A stretch of 64,000 bases of DNA, taken from the NCBI RefSeq assembly GCF_000003815.2, contig NC_049991.1:2163969-2227968 (forward strand), in the 5' to 3' direction. A program made the translations under genes and the position numbers. The stretch comes from Branchiostoma floridae. Taxonomy: Eukaryota; Chordata; Leptocardii; Amphioxiformes; Branchiostomatidae. The notes under the pieces are model-generated. The model ran no database searches and had not been told where the DNA came from. It saw only the letters and a list, made by a program, of their open reading frames with translations. Of this stretch, positions 12,346 to 24,790 are shown piece by piece (within the stretch, counting starts at the first letter, position 1; every line of letters begins with the position of its first letter).

Positions 12346-14785
12346 TAGTAAACCACACACTTTTATATACCTGCCTTGCATTTTCAAAACCGTGACACAT
12401 TTGGTTACACTGCTAGCTTTTCCTTCATCAAACTGCTCGCATATCCTTTCCACAACTACATGTATAAAAGATTACCGACGAAACATCATTGCAGTCATCA
12501 TTTCCAGTTTGTAGTTCAACATTGAGTGGATGTAATTCCTTCACGAAGCGTTACGAGCCTACCTATTATCCGTACTTAGCGGGTTTATGACCTATAGTTA
12601 TAAATCAGAGGATTACATAGCGATGTACATGATCAAAAATGGGTTGATAATGATGGCGGTTAGCGGGATGGATGAGTGTGGGACGATCCTGTTGTACCCT
12701 GGTACATTAAATCATGGTGTTACGAGAATCTTGACTGGAGTGGGGGCGGAGAGCACATCTTTTAAAAGGGGTTTTATAATCTCAAAGGTGACAAACACCG
12801 TTAAAAGTTGTTCTCGGTTGAGATTCTTTTTGATAAGTGCAATACACACGGGTTTCCTCTAATTAGATAGTAAGTGTGAACATTCAAATTGTTCAAGAAG
12901 CAAGACACACAATCAAAGTTAATACAGAAGTGAGCTCGAGACAAACATTTGCAAATACAAGTTACGAATACAAATATCTATAGTTACATACAGTGTGCTC
13001 AAGGGTAATATTAAAGTTGAAATTTGAGCACAATATTGGTTTTTGCAGAGTTGCAGATATCATTGTCTTCATCATTTATGTAACTTTGTCTTCATAACGT
13101 AAGTACATTTTTTTGGGTCATAGTTTGATAATGTTCATCTGAAAACCAGTACAAAAATATTTGAATCTGTTGACCAGTATAATGCTAATCTGTACCTGAC
13201 ATATATATATGCATTGTTCTTGCTAGTAGATTTTTATGTTGGACAATCAAACCCCCAAATTGAAAGAAAGGTTAATGCTGTGCCCTGGGCTTACATTAAT
13301 TTTAATATTTTCCTGAGTCCTATCACAAAATTATCAACATAAGCTGTCATTACCAACATAAGATCGTAAGTTTTAACAAAAGCAGCATACACATTCCTTA
13401 TAAAGACAACTAAGATTTTCACTAGACGATATTGGGTCGTTGAACAGAATAGAGACCATATGTCAAGATGGCCGTAACTAGTGACCCATTAGAACAATAA
13501 GATTGGTTTCAACCCTTTTCTGGTAAAAGCAAATTACTAATCCATAAAGTCCCATCTGTGCCTCCTCCCATAGTCTAATGCCTCCGTGGGGAGGGGGGCG
13601 AGTTGATAGACTCAATCACTCATCACAACGCCACACAGGTAACTTCCTTAACAAGACAACCTTCGTTGCCATCTCCGTCGTTTTACATGCTCCAACCTTG
13701 TATACGTAATCCCTATCTACTTAACTCTGTGTAACAAGCACATGGGATTTGTGGATCCCACTGTGCTGACACCAAGGACATAGGTAATATCCGTCTTGCG
13801 GCTTAAAACGCATTAACCCACAAAAGCTGGCACTAATTCCCCAACGTGCGGAATAACACTCGACTAAAGTGGGTCAAAAGTCACATCTATATAAACCTGA
13901 GCACACTGGTGATTGCTCCTGGTATAAAGGCGCCCGTAGAGATTCGGGTAAGTGGATGTGAGGTGGTTACTGATGTAAAGTAGCAAGGGGGCGATCGAAA
14001 TTTTAGTGTTTTTCCTAAATCGCCATTTAGTGATGTAGGCCACAGCAGGTAAATCTTATGGATGACATCTTATGCAGAATACGAAATTAATAAGATAGGT
14101 AAAAAAAAGATGGCTAAAGTTTCAAAATAGACACCATAAACGTCGTAAAGATTTGATGTGACAAAACGTGGCATCGCAACTAACAAGATATTCATTACTA
14201 TATCAAATAAGTGCACTAGTGTAGTAAAAGTGATACTAGTGTGGTGTACTCGTATCGCTTGCCAAGCTGACAACTACAGTCATGGCCTCCATGTTGGTGG
14301 CACATTTACAACAATCCAACAAGTTTCACTTCTGCAACTTTATTCATGGCTTGTGTTGCTTCTACAAGTAGGCCTATCAAGCTACTACGCAACTTGTTTG
14401 CCCATTTTGGTCTATCTGACCATCCCCGAAGAGGAATTTTTTCTGAAATCAGGCGACAATTACTGAGCGCGCTGATGTTACCCATGAAATTTACTTGCTG
14501 TTGCCTTAAGTAGAAGCGCTCTGGACTCCTATGGGGATTTACATGTAACCAGACATGTGAATAAACTCGTTATTTTATTACGTGGAAAATTAGACCACTA
14601 GACAACCATTTAGAAGCCACTGAAGAGGGTTAACTGCTTTTAGGACCTCGGAATTGTCCCACAACTACCACATAATGATGATTTTATTGGCAGTGGGATG
14701 TGGCGGGTGTGTAGAGTTAATGTATATAGTACCTGCGGTGCTCGCGTAAAATCTCTTCCGTTTGCGGGCTTCTTAATTTGATACT
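12346..14785. other. No gene seen over 2.4 kb
   Basis: Frames at 12587-12862 and 14158-14466 lack domains and splice support. A GGAGGGGGGCGAG tract lies near 13590. I find no clear repeat structure. Confidence 0.45.
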
Positions 14786-14788
14786 TAT

Positions 14789-15068
14789 AGGGTCTTCACA
14801 CTAAAACCGAATCAGCAGGAATCAAGCAGAAGCAGCCGGAATTTGCAAAATTCGTGACACATTCGGGCGGGCCGGGAATTCTAAATGGACCTTATAATAC
14901 CCCTTCACGAGAGTGGCGGAATGAGCCGAATGCCTTCCGAATGAAAATTCTTGTATATTCCTGGGTATTTGTGGTACATTCTAGAAACTCTCACTGCATT
15001 CCATACAAAAATTTTCATTCAGTCAGATGACATTCCGGCTCATTCCGATTCTCGTGTGAAGGGGCCTT
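14789..15068. mobile_element. MITE-like element (GGxCTTCACAC ends, CATTCCG motifs)
   Basis: AGGGTCTTCACACTAAAACC on the left is mirrored by TCGTGTGAAGGGGCCT on the right. Inside, CATTCGG/CCGAATG motifs repeat in both orientations, along with CCCCTTCACGAGAGTGGCGG. The segment at 17110-17278 is a partial relative carrying GGCATTCGGGCGCATTCCG, TCTCGTGTGAAGAGG and AGTGTGAATGCCCT. Confidence 0.68.
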
Positions 15069-15955
15069 AACCAAGATCAGATTCAATTGTATGGATGACA
15101 TCCGCGCGCGCGCATCAATTTTTTGTGACTCGCTCCCCAAAAAGGTCTTCGACCATACTGAAAACCTGCTACTAAATGGGTTTATATGTGCTGTAAGTTG
15201 TAAGAAAATTGTAGAGTGCCAAACTCAATTCAAAAGTTAAAGAAGAAGATGTGAAAGAATAAAATGAAGAATCTATTGTTCTGTATGCCGTAATCTATGT
15301 GTTAAATCATTTGTCGAACCTTCCTAACCACTTAGATCATTTCATAACGAAGACACCTTTTTGGCAAACTTTTTCTACTGGCTTGCTCGCATCAGTTTTG
15401 GTATTTCCGGAGGAATGTCATCCAGATACTAGTAATCAAATCAACATGGCCTAAGGCGCATTAAGGGATTACCATTTCACACATGGCCTTTTTAGAAATG
15501 GGCACTTACAACATTGACATTGAATTCCCACACATATTTCCAACTGTCATCATAAAACATTAGTGTGCCAAAAAGTATAGTGTTTCAAAAAGGGGGTCGT
15601 GAATGATCGTGTATGTCTGTTAAGTATTATGGCACTGTGCCCAGTAGAAATTAGAAATTCCACCCGTGGTTTTGTTTTATATTCAAGAGAGTATATGAAG
15701 ACATTTCTGTATATGAAGACAGTTAGTTAGTGGCCACGCCCATAATACTTTTTTTTCTGAGGCTGGAATGGCAGAGATTTCAGATCTCTTCAGTGACACT
15801 GACGAAAGGTAGTGGATGCTGCCTTAAACGTCTGACCGTTTCCAAAATCATGTCCAGTTGCCTGATCATGAGTAACTGCACATTGGCAGGGTTGTATCGT
15901 AAGGCATTGCCGTGAGAGTCAAAGTTCTATGTACATTGTGGGATGGGTGTCCTAA
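15069..15955. other. No gene seen
   Basis: A CGCGCGCGC run lies at 15102-15111. No domains or clear repeats. Confidence 0.45.
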
Positions 15956-15958
15956 TAT

Positions 15959-16184
15959 CCCTGTCACATTTGGCGAAAATCGATCGGACGACAATTCTGC
16001 GGCAATCGCCCGAGCCTCGCTTATAATGATAACTTTATTGCACAACAATTGTACAAGGTACAAAGTATGACTTATATGTGACATGGACGGTTTTCAGGTG
16101 AAAAATACGCGCAACCCTCTGTCGATCTTAAACATGGCCGATCTTTCATCGATACGCCCGAAGATCTGGATAATGTGACAGGGG
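15959..16184. mobile_element. MITE with CCCTGTCACATT inverted repeats
   Basis: The left end is CCCTGTCACATTTGGCG and the right end is AATGTGACAGGGG, with TA-containing flanks. The right three quarters (16019-16180) recur at 22513-22675 with about 90 percent identity by eye, including ACAATTGTACAAGGTACAAA and ACCCTCTGTCGATCTTAA. Confidence 0.75.
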
Positions 16185-16185
16185 T

Positions 16186-17108
16186 ATAGGCAAGACTTCA
16201 ATATAGATATAACACTCAATTTCGATTTGTTTGACGTTTTCGGATTTCGCGTCCGTGTGTTATTGGCAAACCAAACGACAATGTACCTTGGCTAATGAGC
16301 CATTCGATGAGAAAGACATTCGTAATGAGAACAAGAATCACCCAACCAGGGGGAATTGGTCCCGTACCCTAGATAACTGCTTACTATCTGTTTTTAGAGC
16401 TCATACATATGTAATCAATCATACTATGTATTGATAATTCAAAATTTTATATACATGGGTGTATGTGGTGATTTGTTTCAATAGAATTGTTTAATTTCTA
16501 TCTATGTAGGGGAGATGGATGCCTCCGATCTTCATAAATGTAAATAAGATTAATAAACTTTGTCTCTCGACTCTAAAATCTAAAATTTGCCTTCACCTTC
16601 TTTGCATATTAATCCATAAGTATATGTAGATATATGATGGTCACAATAAAACTTGTCAACATATTTGTTCAGTGTCACGTAGGCTAGGGATTGTATGATA
16701 TCTGAAACGTCTGTCAGTGACCGTTTTCAAAATTATATCCGGTTGCTGAATTTGTTGTCTTATTACTTGCATGTCTAACCTTCATCTATGTATAAAATGT
16801 AATAAAGAAATGCTTCGGTAATTCGACCAACTACGCCAAATAAGAAAATGTGTCGGATATGTAGCATGATCTTTTTAAGTATAAACCTGGTATGGTACGC
16901 CATATGACAGTTTCCGGGAGTATACAACCAATCCTAAACCAACACAAGTTTTTGTCGACCTTACTCAAACTACTGACCACAGATATTGGGTATACAATTA
17001 GATCTTGATATGATTATTTCCCATGAAATAATATTGGGCAATCTTTGGAAGAAATCAATTTTTCTCCCACTTCATTCGACGCTGCTTCCTTGCTCTACTT
17101 GCAATCTG
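16186..17108. other. No gene seen; possible LINE tail near 16490-16590
   Basis: GGGGAGATGGATGCCTCCGA then AATAAACTTTGTCTCTCGAC followed by TCTAAAATCTAAAAT resembles a retroelement 3' tail with a short terminal repeat. The frame at 16231-16434 has no domain. Confidence 0.4.
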
Positions 17109-17109
17109 C

Positions 17110-17278
17110 AATAGTTTTCATTCAGGCGGCATTCGGGCGCATTCCGCCTCTCGTGTGAAGAGGTATTATTTCCATTTGGAATTCCCGCCCGAATGTGGCA
17201 CGAATTTTGCAAATCCCTCATTCGAATGGTTCTGATTGATTCCTGCTGATACAGTTTCAGTGTGAATGCCCTATTCAT
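17110..17278. mobile_element. Partial MITE related to 14789-15068
   Basis: It contains TCATTCAGGCGGCATTCGGG, TCTCGTGTGAAGAGGTATTA, TTCCCGCCCGAATGTGGCAC and AGTTTCAGTGTGAATGCCCT, matching in inverse order the parts of the 14.8-kb element. Only one end is complete. Confidence 0.62.
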
Positions 17279-17712
17279 GAGGAATCCAACGGTTCAGAAG
17301 GTGATTTGTAACTTACGTTTCCTTTGGAAAAATTGTCATTGATGTTATCCCTTGTCGTAAAACTCCAAAACTGGGTCGAGCGATTGTTAGCAAATGAATC
17401 TAACACGCGTGGTGCGATATTTGATTTTACCGTGTAAGATATTGAACTAAGTTTGACCTGCATCGGACAGCAAACCTCTCAAACATTCATGGCTCATCTG
17501 TTCTATCTTGTATGGGCCCTTTGGCTTGAATCTGGTATTGGATGGACGGGTGATGAGAAGGACAACAGCTTTATTTCTTACAAATAAGCTGTCTGTATGG
17601 GTCATTGCACTTAATACTTGGACAAACATGTAGGTGAAAAACAATCGAAGACCGTTAAAGTTTCAAGTCCCATCCACACGGCAACCAAAGAAAGGAAACA
17701 TAACGTTACAAG

Positions 17713-18139
17713 TGGGGCTGGGTATCGGTACAGCATACCGGTACAAAACCGGTTTTTCTTATTGGACCGGTCCAGAAAAACCGGACCTGAAAAAATTAGT
17801 TGGACAGGATGTTGGACCGATTAGAAAATTACCAGATTATTTTATCAGGCATTCAGACGTTTTGGCGCTTACAGGTGGAAGAAAATAACAAGAGTGAAGA
17901 AGAGTAGAGTTTATAGTAATTTCTACCACGTTTTACAGCCAATCGTACAGGTGCAGTTACCGTTGTAGGATTTCAAAACGCCAATGTAAGTCTAATACTC
18001 CACAAAACAGATTTCTTTGTAGTGAAATGGGCCATTGGTATGAGTCATAATGAATCAGGTTCAGGTCCGGACCTGGACCTGATCCTTTGGACCTGAACCG
18101 GACCTGGACCTGAATTTTCTGTACCGGTACCCACCCCCA
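17713..18139 (-). mobile_element. hAT-like element, 8-bp TSD GTTACAAG
   Basis: The 427-bp element begins TGGGGCTGGGTATCGGTAC and ends GTACCGGTACCCACCCCCA. GTTACAAG flanks it on both sides (17705-17712 and 18140-18147). It is the inverse of the 980-1449 element, with the CAGGTCCGG-rich end on the right. No transposase. Confidence 0.9.
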
Positions 18140-18147
18140 GTTACAAG

Positions 18148-18755
18148 TGTAAGAGATGTTTGAGGAGATCCACACCTCCAGCACTTTAAAGATCCCACCA
18201 CACTTATCAAAAGAGTAGGGGGGCCTTCTCGGTGTGTGTGGTTCAAAACCTACAGTCCTAAGGCTGCACCTGGGACAACTACTGTTGTATTGAGGTCACT
18301 AGGTGCTGTGTTTAGGCTGTCAATACAGGCACTTGCAATTTAGCCCCTCCAACTGAAAGCTCCTCGCAATTCAGCCCCTGGCTGCAAAGAGAGAGTTGTC
18401 GGCAATGTAACGATCAAAGTCCTACGGCAATCAAGAAATCAATACGTTTTGCTATTGATTTATTACGTACACTACAGTCATAGAGAGTAGACATTTGATT
18501 TTCCTTAGATACGGTACGAATGCGAGTGTAAGACTTATTTTGTTATCGGTGTAATTCAATCGTCGTAAAATGGATGGATATTGTTTTTACCAGTAACAAG
18601 GAAGCCAATCTAAAAGAGTGTAACATGAATAGATCGAGATTTGTGCTGGAAAACACATGGCGGCTCTATGTCAATAATGTTAAACCAATAAGATGTTCGA
18701 CAAAATGTTTCGTTGTCTATGTCTTATGATACATTACCTTATGGAAAAATCGAAT
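18148..18755. other. No gene seen; fragment of a SINE-like tail at 18150-18245
   Basis: TTTGAGGAGATCCACACCTC followed by CACTTATCAAAAGAGTA resembles the tail of the tRNA-derived element at 62490-62690. The rest is unassigned. Confidence 0.4.
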
Positions 18756-18759
18756 TAGG

Positions 18760-19925
18760 TCTATCCAAACTGAAAATTGTATGCACTGCATTGCTAGTGA
18801 AATTCAAATGTAAAACAAGATTGACCTAAAACGTGTTTATCTTAATAAAATCTCACTTGGTCTTCTTGCCCATCCATTCACGAAATGTTTTTCACACCCA
18901 TTTTCGGCATATATTGCTACTGAATATCCAATTGAAATTAAGGTTGACCTAAAATTGATTCTTTATAGAGTTTACTGTGATAAAATCTCACTTGGCCTTT
19001 TTGACATCCTTTCAAAAATTGTTTCATTGGAGAACCCCAACGTCCTTTTTTAAGTACTTCAATGCTATTCAAGCTTAAATTTGAATCAAAATTGATATAA
19101 GATTGAGTCTTTATAGAGTGTACTGAATTGCTATTGAAACCCAAATTGAAATCAAGAATAACACAAAACAGGGTCTCTGTATGGTTTACTTTGATACAAT
19201 CTCACTTGGCCTTTTTGCCGTTCCTTTGGAAAAATAATTTTTTTTCAGAAACCCCAACGTCCGTTTTCAGGTACTGTATTGCTATTGGAGCTGAAATTGA
19301 AATCAATATTGACATAAACAGGGTCATTGTAGGGTTTACCATGATAAGACCTCACTTGGTCTTTTTGCCATCTACTCTAAAATTGTTCAAAAGAAAACCC
19401 CAACTTTCTTTTTCAAGTACTTCAATGCTATTGAAGCTTAAATTAAAATCGAGAATAACATAAAACAGGGTCTTTCTATGGTTTACTTTGATAAAATCTC
19501 ACTTGGAATTTTGCGGTCCCTTCACAAAATGTTCATGAGAAACCCATTACGGCCGTTTTCAAGTATACTTACTTCATTGGTCAAATTGAAATCAAGATTG
19601 ACTTAAAACAAGGTCTTTATTTTAGAGTTTACTTTGATAAAATCTCACTTTTTGCCGTCCCTTGGATTGACATAAAACAAGGTCTTTATATGATTTACCA
19701 TGATAAAATCTCACTTAGTCTTTTTGCCATCCCTTCAAACATTTTTCAAGAGAAAGCCTGCACGTCCGTTTGCAAGTACTGCAATGCTATTGAAGCTCAA
19801 ATTGAAATCAAGATTGACATAAAACAAGGTCATCATAGGGTTTACCATGATAAAATCTGTCTTGACCTTTTTGCCAATCTCTTTGCAAAATGTCAAAGAG
19901 AAAACCCCCACGGCACCCATATTGC
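18760..19925. repeat. Diverged tandem array, about 147-bp period, about 8 copies
   Basis: GATAAAATCTCACTTGG, CTTTTTGCCATCCCTT, AGAAAACCCCAACGTCC, TTTTCAAGTACTTCAATGCT, ATTGAAATCAAGATTGACAT and AAACAAGGTCTTTAT recur in this order. The TCTCACTTGG landmark is near 18851, 18986, 19200, 19350, 19497, 19643 and 19709. Frames spanning the array (19128-19463, 19690-20166) translate the repeat and are not evidence of a gene. Confidence 0.85.
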
Positions 19926-20710
19926 ACCTGAGCACCTGGTGATAACAGCTTCGGAGGAAAATGTCGTTGAAATGTCACGAGTCAACGGTGTCAGGTCCCT
20001 GGACTCCAGTCTTCATTATCACCAGTCAACCACAACATCTGGGGCAGGCAAAAGGTCGATGGAACACTCAAAGGACAGGACAAGTACTTTCTACAGTGTC
20101 AATGAACTGAAGTTTCCTCTAACATTACCTTTACCAAGACGGTTATATTTCCTGTTATGGCATTAGTGTGTGACACTATATGACTCGAGAAGCTGAGTAT
20201 GGATTTTTATATTCGGTATTTGAGTAGCGGTAGCAGAAAGGAAGGTCGAGTTTGAAAATGGTTTTCGTCATTTTTCGTCAGGACGGTAGCGGGCCGAGTG
20301 TGTGTGTGTTCCTTTGTTTGCGTACAGTATAACTTGAGACCGTGCGGATGGTTTTGAATGATATTTGTTGGATAGTTAGGGTTCGGCGGTTGGGAAAAGG
20401 AAGGTCAAGTTCGATAATGGGTGGCGAGTTACGGTACTGTAGCGGAGGTTCAAAGTTGTAGGTAAAACATCCAGTAAATCTAAAAAGTATATAGATTATC
20501 ATAAATGAGTACACAATCAGCCTACGTTTTGTAAAATTTCACAACAATAACTTAAAATCTACATCATGTTTACATAATCCTGATGGAATATCCAATTACC
20601 GAAATCATTATTTCTTAGCGATAATCTCCAAAACGTGAAGACCAATTCCTATATGATAACTATATCTCAATTATTACTCAATAATTCTTTAATGCTTGGT
20701 TTCTCACATG
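19926..20710. other. No gene seen
   Basis: The 19690-20166 frame runs out of the array into unique sequence without a domain. A GTGTGTGTGT run is near 20299. Confidence 0.45.
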
Positions 20711-20712
20711 TA

Positions 20713-20971
20713 AGGTGGTATCTCACTGCGCTTGGGGAACCAGTGCGGCACTGTGGGGTTCGTTCACTGTGGCACTAGTACTGTTGTGTTATTTTTGCCA
20801 TTTTTTTTTAAATATTATATTAAGATATCGCGTAATACGTAACAATATGACTTAGAATACAACAAAATACACAAAACGTAAGAAAATTCGCTCTTTATCT
20901 AAAATTCGTTGAGTAATCTTTCTAACCCCGCAGTGCCGCACCGGTGCCCCAAGTGCAGTGGAATACCACCT
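20713..20971. mobile_element. MITE, second copy of the ACTGCACTTGGGG family
   Basis: The left end reads AGGTGGTATCTCACTGCGC then TTGGGGAACCAGTGCGGCAC. The right end is its inverse, GTGCCGCACCGGTGCCCC then AAGTGCAGTGGAATACCACC. The arms are about 50 bp with a few mismatches, and the core is A/T-rich. Compare 8458-8678. Confidence 0.85.
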
Positions 20972-22510
20972 GTAGTAATTAGCCTTTTCTAGGTACGAGA
21001 ATATGTTGTTGATAAAGCCAAAAGATAAATTCTTCAGAAACATAACCGAAATGCACAATGGTACAGACAGCTCACTTGACTAACTGCATGCGAAGCCTGT
21101 ATTCATAATGTTTCCGTTGAGGATATCCCCCAAAGTGGAGATGCCTTGACACAGTAAAAATGCCATTAACCCGCAGTCAGAAACTTGTCTCAAGTCAAAG
21201 ATGTCACAAGATGAACTTAGATAGCCTGTGGTGGGTCATGGAGATATCTCTAAAATAGCAAGGTCGACTGTGACTTGCCTGAGAGCTTTAAAAGCACAAC
21301 TTTGTTTCCCACCATTTATCTGTCAAACCACGTTAGGGTGCCAATTTATTGCCTGGCCAAGTTTCCTGTCCTAGGTGTGACATTTGAAACATTGCCAAAG
21401 AAGCAAATCTTTGAGCTGCATACTAAGAACTCAACAGTAGTGTTGAGTAGAAATCAGAATGCTATGTTCTTTATTTTGAATATAACATCGTAATGGCAGT
21501 CAAAATCCGACGCAAATTGGCCGATTTTGGCACAAAATCGCGCTAGTTATCATGGAAAACCGATGACAACTCAAGTCTGAAAATGACGCAGTCGTTATGG
21601 GCCGGGATTGGGTCCTGTTTGGTCCCAATTTTGTATGATGGCGGTCGCGTCGGCCAGGTGGTCGTTGTGAAGAGGTCGCTTAATGCTTACATCAATGGAA
21701 AATTTTCGGAACTGAGAGAAAGCGGTCGTAATGACCGGGTGGTCGCTAAGAACGGGTGGTTGCTTGACTGTACAGCTGCAGTATACATTGTACACTCTCG
21801 GTTACTCCCCTATGTTCCGACAACCCCTAATATAATTCAAGTGGGAACATATAGGAGGGTCGGAACATAGATGCATCAAAACATGAACATAAGGAAAAAT
21901 ACAAAAATTAAACATTATGAAATGCGCTTAACAGAATTAATTAAGAGCGTAGGCCAGATGTCAAAGTAACGGAAATATGCTCTACTAGTATTTTATCCGA
22001 GAAAACCAAATAAGTTATATACAGGCTTTTCATTGATGTCATACTAACTATAATTTGAATCCTCCGATGACCATGTTGGCGGGTAATTAGATTAAGCAAC
22101 GTTAACTTTAAGCAGGCCGTCGATTCGACCCTTGATTCCTAGCCGGCGTTTGAGCCGGCGATTTGCTTTTGCACAGAACGTGGCATCCGATTCGGACGTG
22201 AATTCGAAGAAACTAAAAATTTCTTTATTTCCATTAAAACTTAATATGATTATCAAGAATTGCTGCATATTGTCTATCACTACTTAACGTATGTATACAT
22301 ATATAAATGTCATCAAAAAGTATAATATCAACAATTAAGCACAAATATAAAAGACGAAGACGACATCTAGCGACAAAGTCATGAACTACGACTTCACATA
22401 GCAGGGGCTTCCAGATACCTGACATTCGTTATATCCCAATAGGTTTTAAGCCTTGAAGAAAAGTAACTAAGTAATTTTTAGTAGTCAGATGGATCTCATT
22501 ATGTTCCCGT
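20972..22510. other. No gene seen
   Basis: At 21583-21800 the sequence repeats GGTGGTCG/GGTCGCTTA-type phrases that look like transposon-derived DNA, not protein. Other frames lack domains. Confidence 0.45.
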
Positions 22511-22512
22511 TT

Positions 22513-22680
22513 CGCTTATAACAATAACTTTATTGCACAACAATTGTACAAGGTACAAAGTATGGCTTATATGTGACAGGGACGGTTTTCAGGTGAAAAA
22601 TACGCACAACCCTCTGTCGATCTTAACTATGGCTGATCTTCCATCGATACACCAGAAGATCGTGGATAATGTGACAGGTA
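22513..22680. mobile_element. Truncated MITE, copy of 15959-16184
   Basis: CGCTTATAACAATAACTTTA to GATAATGTGACAGG matches 16019-16180 in the same orientation; the CCCTGTCACATT left end is missing. Confidence 0.72.
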
Positions 22681-23341
22681 TTAGAACAGGAAGTAATTAA
22701 GCCGTGGTTGGCTGTTCATTGCGCTATTCGTAAAGAGCTAGGGAAATATCCCTGGTACAAAGAACCTGTAAATACTGTACATAGTGTATGTCTTCTCTGC
22801 CACAACTAGTGAAAGACTAGCTCTTCTGTGAGATAAAACTAGACCGAGATCACTTTCCTTTTTTTCTGACTCTAAATCAAACACAAATGGCGAAAAGTAC
22901 CGTTTTTCTTTTGCACAGTTTACATTTCAGCGACCTTTGTCGCTTTGACTAGTCATCAGCTACTTCATAAGATTAGTCTGAATACCAGGAAGCTTGATTC
23001 TGCGCAACTCTTGTACAATAACAACCCCTAATACGTCAATCGCAGTGTTTCCCAGGGACCTAAATACATAAACATAACACTAAGCGAAGTAAATAAGTCT
23101 GGTTAATAAACGCAGTGTACGTACTGACGCCGCCAACAGCCGGCGGTGCGAAACTTGTTACGTACCGACATTCATCACAAGGAGAGAAGAGCTGAGCAAA
23201 CCGACAGCTCGTCACTGAGGCTTACCGACCTGTGGACCAAGTACACAAACTACAGGTAAGTGAGAAATGGTGTCTCGGGTTAAAGGCTTAGATCCAACCG
23301 ATAGAATATACCTAAGAGGCGGTGCGAAGGAGAGCGCAGCC
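22681..23341 (+). promoter_or_regulatory. Upstream region and putative 5' UTR of the LRR receptor gene
   Basis: No TATA box is obvious. The last 150 bp before the start are GC-richer, and TACAGGTAAGTGAG at 23251-23264 is a strong splice-donor match. The leader may therefore be spliced, possibly to the AG just before the ATG at 23342 (GCGCAGCCATG). I cannot place the transcription start from sequence alone. Confidence 0.35.
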
Positions 23342-24790
23342 ATGTTGTTCTTGCTTCTCTTGGCCTGTGCCGCTTCAAATGGCCAGAGCTTGCCTGGGTG
23401 TAAGACTGCTGGATGGCATGAGTGTGTGCCTGAGACAGGGAAGCCGGGAGTTACGGCCATGAGTACGTCTTACACACATGCATGTGTGAAGTGTGAGACC
23501 CCAAACAAGGGTGTTGCCTCTGGAAGTCCCTTTTCCTGTCTTGTTGGGGCCAAACTGGGTGTGGCAATAAGAGGATACCCATTCCATGTCCTATCGACAC
23601 AGAGCCTAAATGCACCAATCAAGCATTCTCAGGAGGTTCGCACCCTGGCTTTGGTCGATGCTAAGATCACCGATGTGGAGAACAACACCTTTGCTGGGTT
23701 TGCCCGTCTTCTGCATTTGTCTCTAGATTCCAACAGGTTGACACATGTCAAGCAGGCCTGGTTCACTGGCTTGGAGAATCTCTTGTCGCTGATTTTGTCC
23801 AACAATCACATCGAGCAGATAGAAGCAGGGAGCTTCGCGTACCTAGATCGCCTGCAGTATTTGGATTTAGAGAACAATCTGTTACAGATTGTAGACCCTG
23901 CTTGGCTATGGGGACTGAAAAGTCCCAAATTCATGGATCTGGGGTTGAATAAGATCAGTCACATTTTCCCTGGGTCCTTCCGGCACCTACAGCTTTCCTG
24001 GCTGAGCCTGAGGGGCAGCGATCTGTCGTGTTTGGATGGAGATGTGTTTCGGGGACAGTCTTCGCTGATAAGGCTCTATATGAGCAGTGGTATGTTGTCC
24101 TCTGTGCGTGATGCAAAGCCACATGGAATGATGTGGAGCCTACGTAGGTTGGCCAATATGAGGAAAGGGTCAGCAACGTTGGTTGTTGAGGTACCCAGGT
24201 TCATCTTCTGTACCAGGTACAATGGCGCAACTCGTGGGCTCTTGTTTGGGTGGATGTTTGATTCATCAAGCAATGCGCCTGGTAACATCGAGATGGGACG
24301 TGTCAACCCTGGCAAATCATGCGGTGCTCTTGATCGTTCTCTGAGCACTATCTCCATCCAGGCCCCTGTAGTTGTCTTGGCTACTGACGACTCTCTGGCA
24401 GACAAACTGGGCCCGAACACGCTTGAGCAGTGCAGGCAGGTTTGGGAATACAATAGAGGTATTGCTGTAACAATGGGCCCGGTGGGAAGTCCGATCTTCC
24501 GACTGGTTTCCTTGGCCACAGGGAATACAACTTTTGAAGGTGTTTCCATGTCATTTGTCCAGACACAAGACACACTTACCACCACTGAGTCTGGATACAG
24601 ACAAAAGCACATCAGCCATACAAACACCTCCCATGACGATACAAAGAACATCACCTGCATTCTGCTCACCAAAGATGAACAAACCGAGTTGTTCTTCACC
24701 GTTTTCCCGGTCCAATACCAGACACACACAACGCCAACCAATGACCACTCCAGCAGCTTGCTACACAACACCAAAGACACACCATCTTGA
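23342..24790 (+). CDS. LRR receptor ectodomain (signal peptide plus leucine-rich repeats), ends at in-frame TGA
   Basis: I choose the ATG at 23342 because it opens a signal peptide (MLFLLLLACAASNGQ); the frame is open 25 codons further upstream but that part is hydrophilic. A cysteine-rich N-terminal region follows (CKTAGWHEC, HACVKCE). About five or six 24-residue leucine-rich repeats run over residues 99-245, with LHLSLDSNRLTHV, LLSLILSNNHIEQI and LQYLDLENNLLQI. A roughly 230-residue threonine-rich region with scattered cysteines comes next. The frame stops at TGA 24788-24790 but remains open in the same frame past it, into a transmembrane segment. By family knowledge such LRR ectodomains bind proteins at the cell surface; the ligand is unknown. 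As written, this part alone would make a secreted 482-residue protein. Confidence 0.82.
   Translation: MLFLLLLACAASNGQSLPGCKTAGWHECVPETGKPGVTAMSTSYTHACVKCETPNKGVASGSPFSCLVGAKLGVAIRGYPFHVLSTQSLNAPIKHSQEVRTLALVDAKITDVENNTFAGFARLLHLSLDSNRLTHVKQAWFTGLENLLSLILSNNHIEQIEAGSFAYLDRLQYLDLENNLLQIVDPAWLWGLKSPKFMDLGLNKISHIFPGSFRHLQLSWLSLRGSDLSCLDGDVFRGQSSLIRLYMSSGMLSSVRDAKPHGMMWSLRRLANMRKGSATLVVEVPRFIFCTRYNGATRGLLFGWMFDSSSNAPGNIEMGRVNPGKSCGALDRSLSTISIQAPVVVLATDDSLADKLGPNTLEQCRQVWEYNRGIAVTMGPVGSPIFRLVSLATGNTTFEGVSMSFVQTQDTLTTTESGYRQKHISHTNTSHDDTKNITCILLTKDEQTELFFTVFPVQYQTHTTPTNDHSSSLLHNTKDTPS

Noticed and set aside
19690-20166. 158-codon plus-strand frame
   Set aside because: Starts inside the 147-bp tandem array and runs into unique DNA. 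No domain and no consistent splice sites.
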